From Thermococcus indicus (GTDB lineage: Archaea; Methanobacteriota_B; Thermococci; Thermococcales; Thermococcaceae): a DNA stretch of 64,000 nucleotides. The stretch is from assembly GCF_006274605.1 (NCBI RefSeq), contig NZ_CP040846.1, positions 310,001-374,000 of the forward strand, written 5' to 3'. Made by a program: the position numbers and the translations under genes. The notes below the pieces were generated by a model, which searched no databases, was not told the DNA's origin, and saw only the letters and a program-made list of their open reading frames with translations. The first letter of the stretch is position 1. Each line of letters opens with the position of its first letter. This document shows, one piece after another, positions 57,424 through 64,000 of this stretch.

Positions 57424-58253
57424 TGAATCCCACCTCGTTTCCCAAGTTCCATGTTAGCCCTTAACCACCCTTCCAGTGTCCCAACGTCATATCTTTGTCC
57501 CAAGACTTCTTTTGCAACTATCCGTTGTCCTTTACGTAACAGCAATCCCAGTGCGTCTGTGAGTTGTACCTCTCCTCTGGAATCGGGGGGAACTTCCCTC
57601 AATGCATCGAATATCTCCGGCTCAAGGATGTATCTTCCAATTATTGCCACGTTGCTTGGGGCTTCCCCTCTTTTAGGTTTTTCTATTAGGTTGTTGACCT
57701 CATAGATACCATCTTCAATCTGGTTTCCAGAAATAATCCCATATTTCTCAACATCTTTCCAAGCAACCTTCTCGACTCCCAACACGGTACACTTGAACCT
57801 TGAATAGACGTCCATCATCTGTTTCATCGCGGGTTTTTCGCTTGTGACTATATCATCTCCAAGGAGAACCGCGAAAGGTTCTCCGTTCACATGTTTTTCC
57901 GCATACCTTATAGCATCCCCGAGACCTAAGGGCTTCTTCTGCCTAACATAATAAATATCAACCATCTCCCCTATCTCTTCAACAACCCTCAGCTCCCTAT
58001 CTTTGCCCCGCTCTTTTAGGTAGTACTCCAGCTCAAAGTTCCTGTCGAAGTAATCCTCTATCGCCCTCTTGCCCTTCCCAGTTATGATTAGGATGTCATC
58101 AATACCCGCCCTGATGGCCTCCTCAACCACGTAGTGAATGACGGGCTTAGTGCCCACAGGTAGCATTTCCTTTGGCATTGATTTCGTTATTGGGAGCATT
58201 CTCGTTCCCAAGCCAGCCGCCGGAATGACGGCCTTTCTAATCCTCACCAGCAC
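57420..58253 (-). CDS. galU: UTP-glucose-1-phosphate uridylyltransferase
   Basis: A 277-residue enzyme making UDP-glucose. AVIPAAGLGTRMLPITKSMPKEMLPV is split over residues 8-33 (G-x-G-T-R-M-L-P...K-x-x-P-K-E), and IEKPKRGEAPSNVAIIGRY holds the sugar-binding site. GTG start; overlaps ugd by ten bases. It supplies Ugd. Confidence 0.95.
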   Translation of the reverse strand: MLVRIRKAVIPAAGLGTRMLPITKSMPKEMLPVGTKPVIHYVVEEAIRAGIDDILIITGKGKRAIEDYFDRNFELEYYLKERGKDRELRVVEEIGEMVDIYYVRQKKPLGLGDAIRYAEKHVNGEPFAVLLGDDIVTSEKPAMKQMMDVYSRFKCTVLGVEKVAWKDVEKYGIISGNQIEDGIYEVNNLIEKPKRGEAPSNVAIIGRYILEPEIFDALREVPPDSRGEVQLTDALGLLLRKGQRIVAKEVLGQRYDVGTLEGWLRANMELGKRGGIQ

Positions 58254-59527
58254 ACCCCCTCATAGACTTTTGCCGTTTCTTCAGCCTTTCTCACACGTCT
58301 CCCGTCAATTACAATCTTTCCAGAATAATCCAGCTCCTCAAACTCACTCCACTCGGTCACGATGAGGACTGCGTCACTCCTATTCAGGACTTCCTCACCA
58401 GAACTCGCGTACTCAATATTCTCGCCGACATCCGGGTAAAACCTCTTAAAATTCTCCATCGCCTGCGGGTCGTAAGCAATAACCCTTGCCTCCTCTTCGA
58501 GCAGCTTTTTAACCACCACGTGGGCCCTCGTCTCCCTAACATCATCCGTGTCCGGCTTAAAGGCCAGTCCAAGGACACCAATAGTTTTTCCCTTCAACTC
58601 AGGGATGTGCTTCTTGAGAAGCTCGATTAGCTTCAAAGGCTGCCTCTCGTTTACCTCAACGACGGCCTTTAGGATTAAAGGCTCCTCTCCAAGCTCTTCG
58701 GCCTTCCTAATGAGTGCCCTTGTATCCTTCGGGAAGCAGGAGCCGCCCCAGCCAATTCCAGTCCTGAAGAAGTGGGGACTAATCCTGTGGTCGAGGCCAA
58801 CTCCTTCAAACACCTTCCACGAGTCTATGCCGAGTTTCTTGCAGATGTTTCCAATCTCGTTGGCGAAGCTTATTTTTGTGGCTAAAAAAGCATTCGAAGC
58901 GTACTTAATCATTTCGGCGGTTTTAATGTCCGTGAAGAGCTTTGGAGCGTTTATAGGAGCATAAAGCTCTTCAAGAACTCTCTTTGCCCTCTCATCCTGA
59001 ACTCCAATCACAATCCTGTCCGGGTTGAGGAAATCACTCAGCGCAATGCCCTCGCGGAGAAATTCAGGGTTCATGGCAAGTCCAAAGTCCTGAAAGGCCT
59101 TCTTGTCAGAATAATTCTCGAGAATTGGTTTCACAATCTCCTCAGTGGTGCCTGGAAGGACAGTGCTCTTGACGACGACAACGTGGTAGTTTTTCTTTTC
59201 TCTTAAAGCTTTCCCAAGTTCCTTGGCAACTTGTTTAACATAGGTTAAGTCGATTGAACCGTCTTCTCTTGATGGTGTTCCAACGCAGATGAAAGTGACA
59301 TCAGAGTTTAGAATTGCCTTGCGGTAGTCTTTTGTCGCGTGATACTTGCCTTTGAATTGTTTCATTAACTCTTCGAGGCCCTCCTCGTAGATCGGGGGCT
59401 GAGCGTTGTTTATCATCTCGACCTTCCTCTCATCAACGTCCACGAAGATTACCTCGTTTCCGAGCTTGACGAAGCCCGTGCCTGTCACAAGGCCAACATA
59501 GCCAGAACCAATCACCGAAATCTTCAT
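58244..59527 (-). CDS. ugd: UDP-glucose 6-dehydrogenase
   Basis: A 427-residue enzyme oxidising UDP-glucose to UDP-glucuronate with NAD. GSGYVGLVTG at 7-16 binds NAD, GIGWGGSCFPKDTRAL (C264) is the catalytic segment, and the C-terminal UDP-binding domain has LGLAFKPDTDDVRE. ATG behind GGAGGTG overlaps the alg13 stop. With galU it gives UDP-GlcA for the glycan. Confidence 0.96.
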   Translation of the reverse strand: MKISVIGSGYVGLVTGTGFVKLGNEVIFVDVDERKVEMINNAQPPIYEEGLEELMKQFKGKYHATKDYRKAILNSDVTFICVGTPSREDGSIDLTYVKQVAKELGKALREKKNYHVVVVKSTVLPGTTEEIVKPILENYSDKKAFQDFGLAMNPEFLREGIALSDFLNPDRIVIGVQDERAKRVLEELYAPINAPKLFTDIKTAEMIKYASNAFLATKISFANEIGNICKKLGIDSWKVFEGVGLDHRISPHFFRTGIGWGGSCFPKDTRALIRKAEELGEEPLILKAVVEVNERQPLKLIELLKKHIPELKGKTIGVLGLAFKPDTDDVRETRAHVVVKKLLEEEARVIAYDPQAMENFKRFYPDVGENIEYASSGEEVLNRSDAVLIVTEWSEFEELDYSGKIVIDGRRVRKAEETAKVYEGVCW

Positions 59528-60019
59528 ATCGGCACACCTCCTCCAGAAGCAATCCTCTCAGTTAGAATTCTTATCAGCCGGGGGGAATAAGCTCTTACCG
59601 GTCTTGGCTTAGCGTTTAACTCAAGGGCATCCAATATTGCCTGCCCAAGATGTTTTATTTCGTATACTGGTATTACCAGCCCTTGCTGTTCCAAGGCTCT
59701 TGTAAATCTCCAGTTGATGGTCATCTATATGTTCTTTAAATTTTCTTAGACGAGGGGCTACTATGGGTGTTTTGCCTAGGAGCAAAATGTCAAGGATTGT
59801 TCCAGCCCCCGCATGAGTTATTATTACATCTGCCTTTTTGAAATACTCCATCATTGCCTCATAACTGGCATATCTGAACCATTCACAATTTTGGGGTATA
59901 TAGGAACTTGACCCAATCTGCATTATAACTTCATAGGGCAATTTAGGTGCGAGTGCATCCATAGCCTTTATTAATCTCTCAAATCCTATGTTTGAATTTC
60001 CTACGGTTACAAAGATCAT
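59524..60019 (-). pseudogene. Alg13-like glycosyltransferase catalytic subunit, frameshifted
   Basis: From ATG 60019: MIFVTVGNSNIGFERLIKAM, GSSSYIPQ, VIITHAGAGTILD and DDHQLEI, the EpsE/PssE/Alg13 C-terminal GT-B domain. At a T-triplet (59704-59706, GATTTACA) the frame shifts; the other frame continues RALEQQGLVIPVYEIKHLGQ to the stop at 59524. Removing one T restores a 164-residue protein. Overlaps alg14 and ugd by four bases each. Confidence 0.85.
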
Positions 60020-60510
60020 AGGATCCCTCCAAAGTATTTTGCTTTCTTGCCGTACTTCTCTAAAAGTTGTGGCCACTGAACTATGAAGATGTCTGAAAGA
60101 TAATATAGAATTCTCCCACTGTCTGACTTTTTTGTAACTCTTGACCAGGAATGTATGTAAATCGTCGGTATCCTAAACACAAGTTTCGCAAGGATAAATG
60201 TGGGAATAGAAACCCATCCTGCAGTGGATAAAATCACCTCTGGACGCTCTTTTTTCAAGATTTTGGCGATTTCAAAAAAGACGGATGGACTGAACGCATG
60301 GAGGTATCTTAGATACTTGTTTTTATGTTTGCTCATTTCCAGGAGGTACACCTTGACGAAGATATCATCACCCGAATCCCGAGTTCTAGTGCTGTCTTCT
60401 GTAACAAGGACAACATTAAGGTCGCTTTTTTTGGTTAATTTAATCTGCTTTAATATGTGGATCATTTGGGTCAGATGCCCTCCACTCTCGCATGCCGCAA
60501 GTAGTTTCAT
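60016..60510 (-). CDS. Alg14-like membrane anchor subunit
   Basis: About 164 residues from ATG 60510. MKLLAACESGGHLTQMIHI and VILSTAGWVSIPTFILAKL match the Alg14/PssD/EpsF family, which binds the acceptor lipid and recruits the Alg13 catalytic half. Overlap with the Alg13-like gene supports a two-subunit transferase. Confidence 0.88.
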   Translation of the reverse strand: MKLLAACESGGHLTQMIHILKQIKLTKKSDLNVVLVTEDSTRTRDSGDDIFVKVYLLEMSKHKNKYLRYLHAFSPSVFFEIAKILKKERPEVILSTAGWVSIPTFILAKLVFRIPTIYIHSWSRVTKKSDSGRILYYLSDIFIVQWPQLLEKYGKKAKYFGGIL

Positions 60511-60533
60511 AATGCCCCCCCACAACTAGGTAG

Positions 60534-60587
60534 TTACCGTGCCATCTTTGGGCCTATGTACCCGAGACCGAGGACTGAGATTTTCAT
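60534..60587 (-). pseudogene. 5' stub of a UDP-sugar dehydrogenase
   Basis: MKISVLGLGYIGPKMAR and stop, preceded by GGAGGCG. MKISVLGLGYIGLP is the start of WecC/UDP-N-acetyl-hexosamine dehydrogenases; only twelve residues are left before divergence. It lies between the GT2 gene and alg14. Confidence 0.7.
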
Positions 60588-60608
60588 AGGTTTCGCCTCC
60601 ATAATGTC

Positions 60609-61541
60609 TTACTCCAGGGGTTTTGTTTTCGACCCTACTTCCCGTATCTCCCTCTTCAAATCCGCCATGCTCTTGAAGATGTACCCCATGATGAACCCGA
60701 AGATCACCATGTTAACCCCAGTGATCACAAACATCGACGTCAGCGGCGCCATGAGGTAGTGGGTCACTCCCCTCTGCCACTCCCGGACAACATATACCCC
60801 CATCACAAGGCCAATAAGGAGCGACAGAAAGCCGAGCAGGTAGAGGTACCTCCCCGGGTTGTACCTCACCAGCAGTTCAATTATCGTCTTCCCTATGTGG
60901 AAGCCGTCCTTTATCGGGTGGAGGTTTGCTTTGCCCTTTCTTCTATAGTAGTTTATTGGAACCTCTGCTATTCTGAAACCTTTCGCTATCGTTTCAACCG
61001 TTAATTCTGTCTCCACCTCAAAGCCGTGCTTCTCCAGTTCCACATTTTTATATAACTCCTTCGTCAGCGCCCTGTAGCCGGTAAGCAGGTCGTGAACCTC
61101 AACGCCATACATAAAGCGGAAGAGGGCGTTGAAGATCTTGTTGCCTATCAAGTTCAACCTGGTAAAAGCTCCTTTCTCAAAGTTGATTAGCCTGTTGCCT
61201 ATTATGTGGTCCGCGATTCCTCTTCGTATTGGCTCAAGCACCATCTCAATATCGTTCGGGTCGTAGGTTCCATCGCCGTCAATCATAACGACGACATCCG
61301 TATCAATGAGCTTAAATGCCTCAGCAACGGCCTGTCCCTTCCCCTTTCCAGTCTGGAGCACGACCATGGCACCCTTCTCTTTGGCGATTTCTCTGGTTCT
61401 GTCCGTGCTGTGGCCATCTATGACTAGAATGTTATTATAGCCCAGCTTTTTGAACTCATCAATAACCCACCCGATGCCGTCCTCCTCGTTCTTCGTTGGA
61501 ATCAGGATTGTAACATCCTGGGGAGTAATTACGCGCTCCAT
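60609..61541 (-). CDS. GT2 dolichol-phosphate glycosyltransferase (AglJ/Dpm1-like)
   Basis: A 310-residue enzyme: VTILIPTKNEEDGIGWVIDE, then MIDGDGTYDP (metal-binding DxD near 92-94), HDLLTGYRAL, and two C-terminal membrane helices (YLYLLGFLSLLIGLVMGVYV; MFVITGVNMVIFGFIMGYIF). Such enzymes attach the first sugar to dolichol phosphate in archaeal N-glycosylation. ATG follows GAGGAGGTC, which itself belongs to a transposon-end-like sequence. Confidence 0.92.
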   Translation of the reverse strand: MERVITPQDVTILIPTKNEEDGIGWVIDEFKKLGYNNILVIDGHSTDRTREIAKEKGAMVVLQTGKGKGQAVAEAFKLIDTDVVVMIDGDGTYDPNDIEMVLEPIRRGIADHIIGNRLINFEKGAFTRLNLIGNKIFNALFRFMYGVEVHDLLTGYRALTKELYKNVELEKHGFEVETELTVETIAKGFRIAEVPINYYRRKGKANLHPIKDGFHIGKTIIELLVRYNPGRYLYLLGFLSLLIGLVMGVYVVREWQRGVTHYLMAPLTSMFVITGVNMVIFGFIMGYIFKSMADLKREIREVGSKTKPLE

Positions 61542-61545
61542 TATT

Positions 61546-61579
61546 CAGGACCTCCTCGCCCCCTATGGCGGAACGGTTC
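61546..61579 (-). repeat. Degenerate IS200/IS605 right-end-like sequence
   Basis: Minus strand: AACCGTTCCGCC, then GGGGGCGAGGAGGTC. It resembles the right end at 45930-45956 in order and spacing, with mismatches in the hairpin. It separates the PIN stub from the GT2 start. Confidence 0.4.
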
Positions 61580-61611
61580 TAAGTCATCACTTCGGCATCA
61601 ACGACTATCAT
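61579..61611 (-). pseudogene. 5' stub of a PIN toxin (VapC)
   Basis: ATG 61611 overlaps the antitoxin stop by four bases. MIVVDAEVMT then TAG: MIVVD is the standard VapC start with the first metal Asp. Everything downstream has been lost at the transposon-end-like sequence. Confidence 0.65.
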
Positions 61612-61793
61612 CGTCTTTCCTCCAGGAAAGTCACCAGGGCATCCTCTTGAACCTTCTTTCTGTGCTTTCTGGCGAATTCCACGAGTTCCTCGCCGGAAGT
61701 TAGAATAACAACCCCCCGCGCTCCCTCCCTGACGTGGACTTTCTTTAGGGGGACAAAGACCCCGTCCCTGTAAACCACCTCAATTCTCTCCAA
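61608..61793 (-). CDS. Orphan AF2212-like (DUF104) antitoxin
   Basis: About 61 residues from TTG 61793 (GAGGTGG upstream; GTG 61802 also possible). ERIEVVYRDGVFVPLKKVHV matches the antitoxin at 37428, and the tail EDALVTFLEERR is nearly the same. Its toxin survives only as a ten-residue stub. Confidence 0.8.
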   Translation of the reverse strand: MERIEVVYRDGVFVPLKKVHVREGARGVVILTSGEELVEFARKHRKKVQEDALVTFLEERR

Positions 61794-61805
61794 AGCCGCC
61801 ACCTC

Positions 61806-61912
61806 GAGTCCATTTTCAAAACATCCCCGTACTTCCTGGCGAGGGCAACGACTGACCCGATCGTCAGCTCCTCGTTGTAAGCTGGAATCACCACCAAAAT
61901 CCCCTGCACCAT
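61806..61912 (-). pseudogene. 5' stub of a GT2 glycosyltransferase
   Basis: ATG 61912: MVQGILVVIPAYNEELTIGS, then VVALARKYGDV, the beginning of a dolichyl-phosphate-sugar synthase, cut at about residue 32 where GDVIVVDDGS would follow. A TATA-like GATTTAAATC lies about 40 bases upstream. Beyond it, 61913-62227 holds no gene I can support. Confidence 0.7.
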
Positions 61913-62227
61913 GATTTTCACCGGTTTCCTTGTTACACCGTCCCCATGGTCTGTGATTTAAATCATTCTGGGGATTACTGCATCACCCTGCAGGTTCCAT
62001 CGCGTATTATTGGGATTTTGCTCTTAAATCTTTCTAACCATCGTGGGTACTCCGGTTTGTACAAGGGGCGTTAGTCTTTGTTAAATCGGCAGGGAGTGGT
62101 ATAAATTGTAACGGCTATCGCCTTCGATGTTCTGTTGTGTGTTTTGTAAATAGCCGGGCTCCCCGCTCTGTTCCATTTTGCGTCTGGTGACCATCTTGGG
62201 CCGCGACCTCCTGACTCGACCGAAAAC

Positions 62228-62237
62228 TTTTTAAACC
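62228..62237 (+). promoter_or_regulatory. TATA box of the tRNA pair
   Basis: TTTTTAAACC about 30 bases upstream of tRNA-Glu. Confidence 0.6.
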
Positions 62238-62262
62238 CTCCCGCCTCCCTAATCTCGGACAC

Positions 62263-62340
62263 GCCCCGGTGGTGTAGCCCGGTCAATCATGCGGGACTCT
62301 CGATCCCGCGACCCGGGTTCAAATCCCGGCCGGGGCACCA
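62263..62340 (+). tRNA. tRNA-Glu (anticodon CTC)
   Basis: Acceptor GCCCCGG/CCGGGGC with encoded CCA; anticodon stem CGGGA/TCCCG enclosing CTCTCGA; T-loop GGTTCAAATCC. The encoded CCA end is common in this group. Confidence 0.95.
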
Positions 62341-62353
62341 GAATCCTTCTCCT

Positions 62354-62431
62354 GGGCCCGTGGCTCAGCCTGGTCAGAGCGCCCGCCTGATAAGCGGGAG
62401 GTCCGGGGTTCGAAGCCCCGCGGGCCCACCA
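62354..62431 (+). tRNA. tRNA-Ile (anticodon GAT)
   Basis: Acceptor GGGCCCG/CGGGCCC with encoded CCA; anticodon stem CCCGC/GCGGG enclosing CTGATAA; T-loop GGTTCGAAGCC. It lies 13 bases after tRNA-Glu, so one transcript probably carries both. Confidence 0.95.
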
Positions 62432-62434
62432 CAA

Positions 62435-62458
62435 GAAACTTTGCGCAAGCAAAGTTTC
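62435..62458 (+). terminator. Perfect hairpin after the tRNA pair
   Basis: GAAACTTTGC-GCAA-GCAAAGTTTC, ten pairs. No T-tract follows, so it may be a processing or termination structure, or a dispersed palindromic repeat. Confidence 0.5.
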
Positions 62459-62852
62459 ATCAAAGTTCGTAGCTCTTTCTAAAGTGCTATCGCTCGATTG
62501 TGATTCTCGAATTATGGCCCTCACTGATGGAATCCCTGAAAAAGGCTTTTGCTATGGAGCTTTCTCACACTCGACGCCCTTCGGGCGTCTAAAAAAGTTG
62601 AACTCAAATTTATATGGGCAATTGGCTGGAATTCACTACTATTTTAATGATTACTTTTGGATGGGAATGTCTGTGTCCTAAGCTTGGAAATGAGGGTTTA
62701 ACTCTTTTCGCGAGCCTTTTCCCAAAGGTTCGTTCGCTTCACTGTACCTATTTCCTCATGTGTTCCACCTCTGTATGAATCTTCAATGGCGAGGATGAGT
62801 CCTGGATGAAAGATACGATTGAGAGGTTTATTGACGGTTAAGCCCCGCAACT
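62459..62852 (+). other. Intergenic region between tRNAs and ATPase gene
   Basis: About 400 bases without a gene. Two further hairpins are visible: GACGCCC-TTC-GGGCGTC (62573-62589) followed by TAAAAAAG, and AGCCTTT-TCCC-AAAGGTT near 62722-62740. No RNA family was recognised. Confidence 0.4.
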
Positions 62853-62894
62853 CTTATATACATCTTTGGACATCCCCCATAATGGGGTGTGTCC
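62853..62894 (+). promoter_or_regulatory. TATA box and near-perfect palindrome before the second ATPase
   Basis: CTTATATAC (62853-62861) is followed by a 27-base palindrome centred on 62881 (62868-62894): GGACA and CCCCAT pair with ATGGGG and TGTCC, 11 of 13 positions matched. TGTCCA occurs again at 62890 and 62911. The start codon is at 62899, so the palindrome lies over the transcription start. Confidence 0.65.
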
Positions 62895-62898
62895 AGAC

Positions 62899-63987
62899 AT
62901 GTTGTTTGATGTCCAGCCAAAGACGTCAATTGACGAACTGTTCGGGAGAAGAGCGGAGTATTTGAGCTTTCTTGACGCTATCGAGAAGAGGAGGAACTTC
63001 TTCATAATCACCGGGCCGCGCAGGATAGGAAAGACGAGCTTTCTCTACGCCGCGCTCAACGAGCTTGAAAAGGAGTACGGTATTCCATACGCCGTGATTG
63101 ACGCGAGGGCCGCCACATCCCTAAACTCAAAGTACCCGCAGAGGGTCATTGCCGAGCGTCTGTACAAAGCTATCGCGAGGAAGGGCTTCGTTGGGGGTGT
63201 AATCTCAAGGATAAAAGGGATCAGAATCAGCGGCATTGAAGTTGAGCTGCAGGAAAAGGGCTTTGACATCATAGATGTTCTCTCGGCGATAAACGAGGGG
63301 AACGAGCTCGCTGTGATAGCCTTTGATGAGGCCCAATACCTCCGCTTTTCGAATGAAGACCTCACAAAGCTCTTTGCATGGGTTCTTGACAGCCTTCACA
63401 ACATAGTGCTCGTGTTTACTGGCTCCCAGGTGGGCGTTCTTGAGAACTTCCTTCGCCTTGATGAGGGGGACTCCCCTCTTTTCGGGAGGTACGAGGTGAG
63501 GATAAGCTTACCGCGCTTCAACCCCTCGGAGAGCCTTGAGTTCCTGAGGAGGGGCTTTGAGGAGTACGGGATCGACGTGAACGAGCGGGAACTCCTTCCG
63601 GTGGTGAACACTCTCGATGGGGTTCCAGGGTGGCTTGTTCACTATGGGGCCCACAGAATTGATGGGCTTACTAATGAAGAAGCCATTGAGAAGGTTTTGG
63701 AAAAGGCCATGAAGTACGTGCAAACGGAGTTTGAAGAGTTGGACAAGCTCTCTCCTCGTTATCGTGTTGTGGTAAGGGCGATAGCACGGCTGAGCGAAGG
63801 AAAGGGTTATGCAAGGTGGGAGAGGATAAAGGGACTTGTTGAGGAGGAATTGGGGGAGAAAATGGATGAAAAGGCAATAAGGGGGTACTTATCAAAGCTA
63901 ATGGACTATGGCTTCGTGGAGACGATTGGGTACGGAAAGTATAGAATCCCTGATCCGGTTATGTACCGAGTCTTCAGGAGAATGTGA
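62899..63987 (+). CDS. Archaeal AAA+ ATPase (Arch_ATPase/MloA type), paralogue 2
   Basis: About 362 residues from ATG 62899; this start aligns with MLFD of the gene at 1233, whereas TTG 62866 would place the palindrome inside the coding region. Walker A GPRRIGKTS at 39-47, Walker B VIAFDEAQYL with D143/E144, sensor TGSQVG, arginine-rich lid region and a C-terminal winged helix (AIRGYLSKLMDYGFVETIGYGKYRIPDP). Function unknown. It stands alone downstream of the tRNA pair. Confidence 0.88.
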   Translation: MLFDVQPKTSIDELFGRRAEYLSFLDAIEKRRNFFIITGPRRIGKTSFLYAALNELEKEYGIPYAVIDARAATSLNSKYPQRVIAERLYKAIARKGFVGGVISRIKGIRISGIEVELQEKGFDIIDVLSAINEGNELAVIAFDEAQYLRFSNEDLTKLFAWVLDSLHNIVLVFTGSQVGVLENFLRLDEGDSPLFGRYEVRISLPRFNPSESLEFLRRGFEEYGIDVNERELLPVVNTLDGVPGWLVHYGAHRIDGLTNEEAIEKVLEKAMKYVQTEFEELDKLSPRYRVVVRAIARLSEGKGYARWERIKGLVEEELGEKMDEKAIRGYLSKLMDYGFVETIGYGKYRIPDPVMYRVFRRM

Positions 63988-64000
63988 GAGTATGTACTAT

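Noticed and set aside
62572-62596. Rho-independent-like terminator (GACGCCC hairpin plus A-tract)
   Set aside because: The adjoining tract is A on the plus strand, so it would only serve a minus-strand transcript, and no such gene is present.

Overview
The window is a stretch of chromosome from a hyperthermophilic euryarchaeon of the order Thermococcales, most likely Thermococcus. This rests on archaeal gene types (CCA-adding enzyme class I, short AglB, AF2212/DUF104 antitoxins, Alg13/Alg14 and AglJ-like glycosyltransferases), intein-bearing class II ribonucleotide reductase, TATA-type promoters with short leaders, GGTG/GAGG ribosome binding sites, frequent TTG/GTG starts, and IS200/IS605 ends with the Thermococcales-type hairpin. 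No species is claimed.

Layout. 0-16 kb: housekeeping genes, mostly on the minus strand: an Arch-type AAA ATPase with palindromic operators, ileS, a DMT permease, a GH57 enzyme, cca-thpR, a secreted protein, a purine phosphoribosyltransferase and nrdJ with a 382-residue intein at its radical cysteine. 16-30 kb: envelope functions: a 1212-residue secreted CARDB protein behind a long structured leader flanked by transposon-end hairpins, a ferritin-like/HAD pair, a TasA-like filament subunit, DUF1616 and small membrane proteins, and a divergent MoxR-DUF58-DUF4129-DUF4350 operon in which DUF58 is split by a one-base frameshift. 30-42 kb: nucleotide-sugar and glycosylation genes (galE-like, NDP-sugar pyrophosphorylase, aglB) with an intact MntA-HepT pair, an apparently undescribed structured RNA at 33.15-33.30 kb, and a PAPS-forming sulfate cluster (sat, DHH hydrolase, AlkP-family enzyme, cysC, TauE) interrupted by VapBC.

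42-62 kb is a recombination-prone surface-polysaccharide island. It holds rmlC/rmlD with an embedded VapBC, a damaged IS200/IS605 element, a UPF0175-PIN pair, and two paralogous AlbA_2/Schlafen-type regulators. Three copies of the 5' end of one flippase gene punctuate the regulators like cassette borders. A complete flippase follows, and then a long minus-strand operon (AglJ-like GT2, Alg14, frameshifted Alg13, ugd, galU, AsnB-like, GT4, sulfatase-like, large membrane protein). Several genes survive only as short 5' stubs in operon position (GT4, UDP-sugar dehydrogenase, PIN toxin, GT2). 62-64 kb: tandem tRNA-Glu(CTC) and tRNA-Ile(GAT), then a second Arch-type ATPase with its own near-perfect palindrome between TATA box and start codon.

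How the parts fit: galU+ugd would make UDP-glucuronate; rmlC/rmlD are the last steps of dTDP-rhamnose; AglJ-, Alg13/14-, GT4- and flippase-type proteins would assemble and export lipid-linked glycans; AglB transfers them to protein. PAPS from sat+cysC could feed sulfation, but no sulfotransferase or reductase is visible here. Most promising for novelty: the cassette-like repeats around the AlbA_2 genes (46.8-50.1 kb), the GNRA-hairpin RNA at 33.2 kb, the repeated 5' gene stubs, and the two ATPases with private operators.
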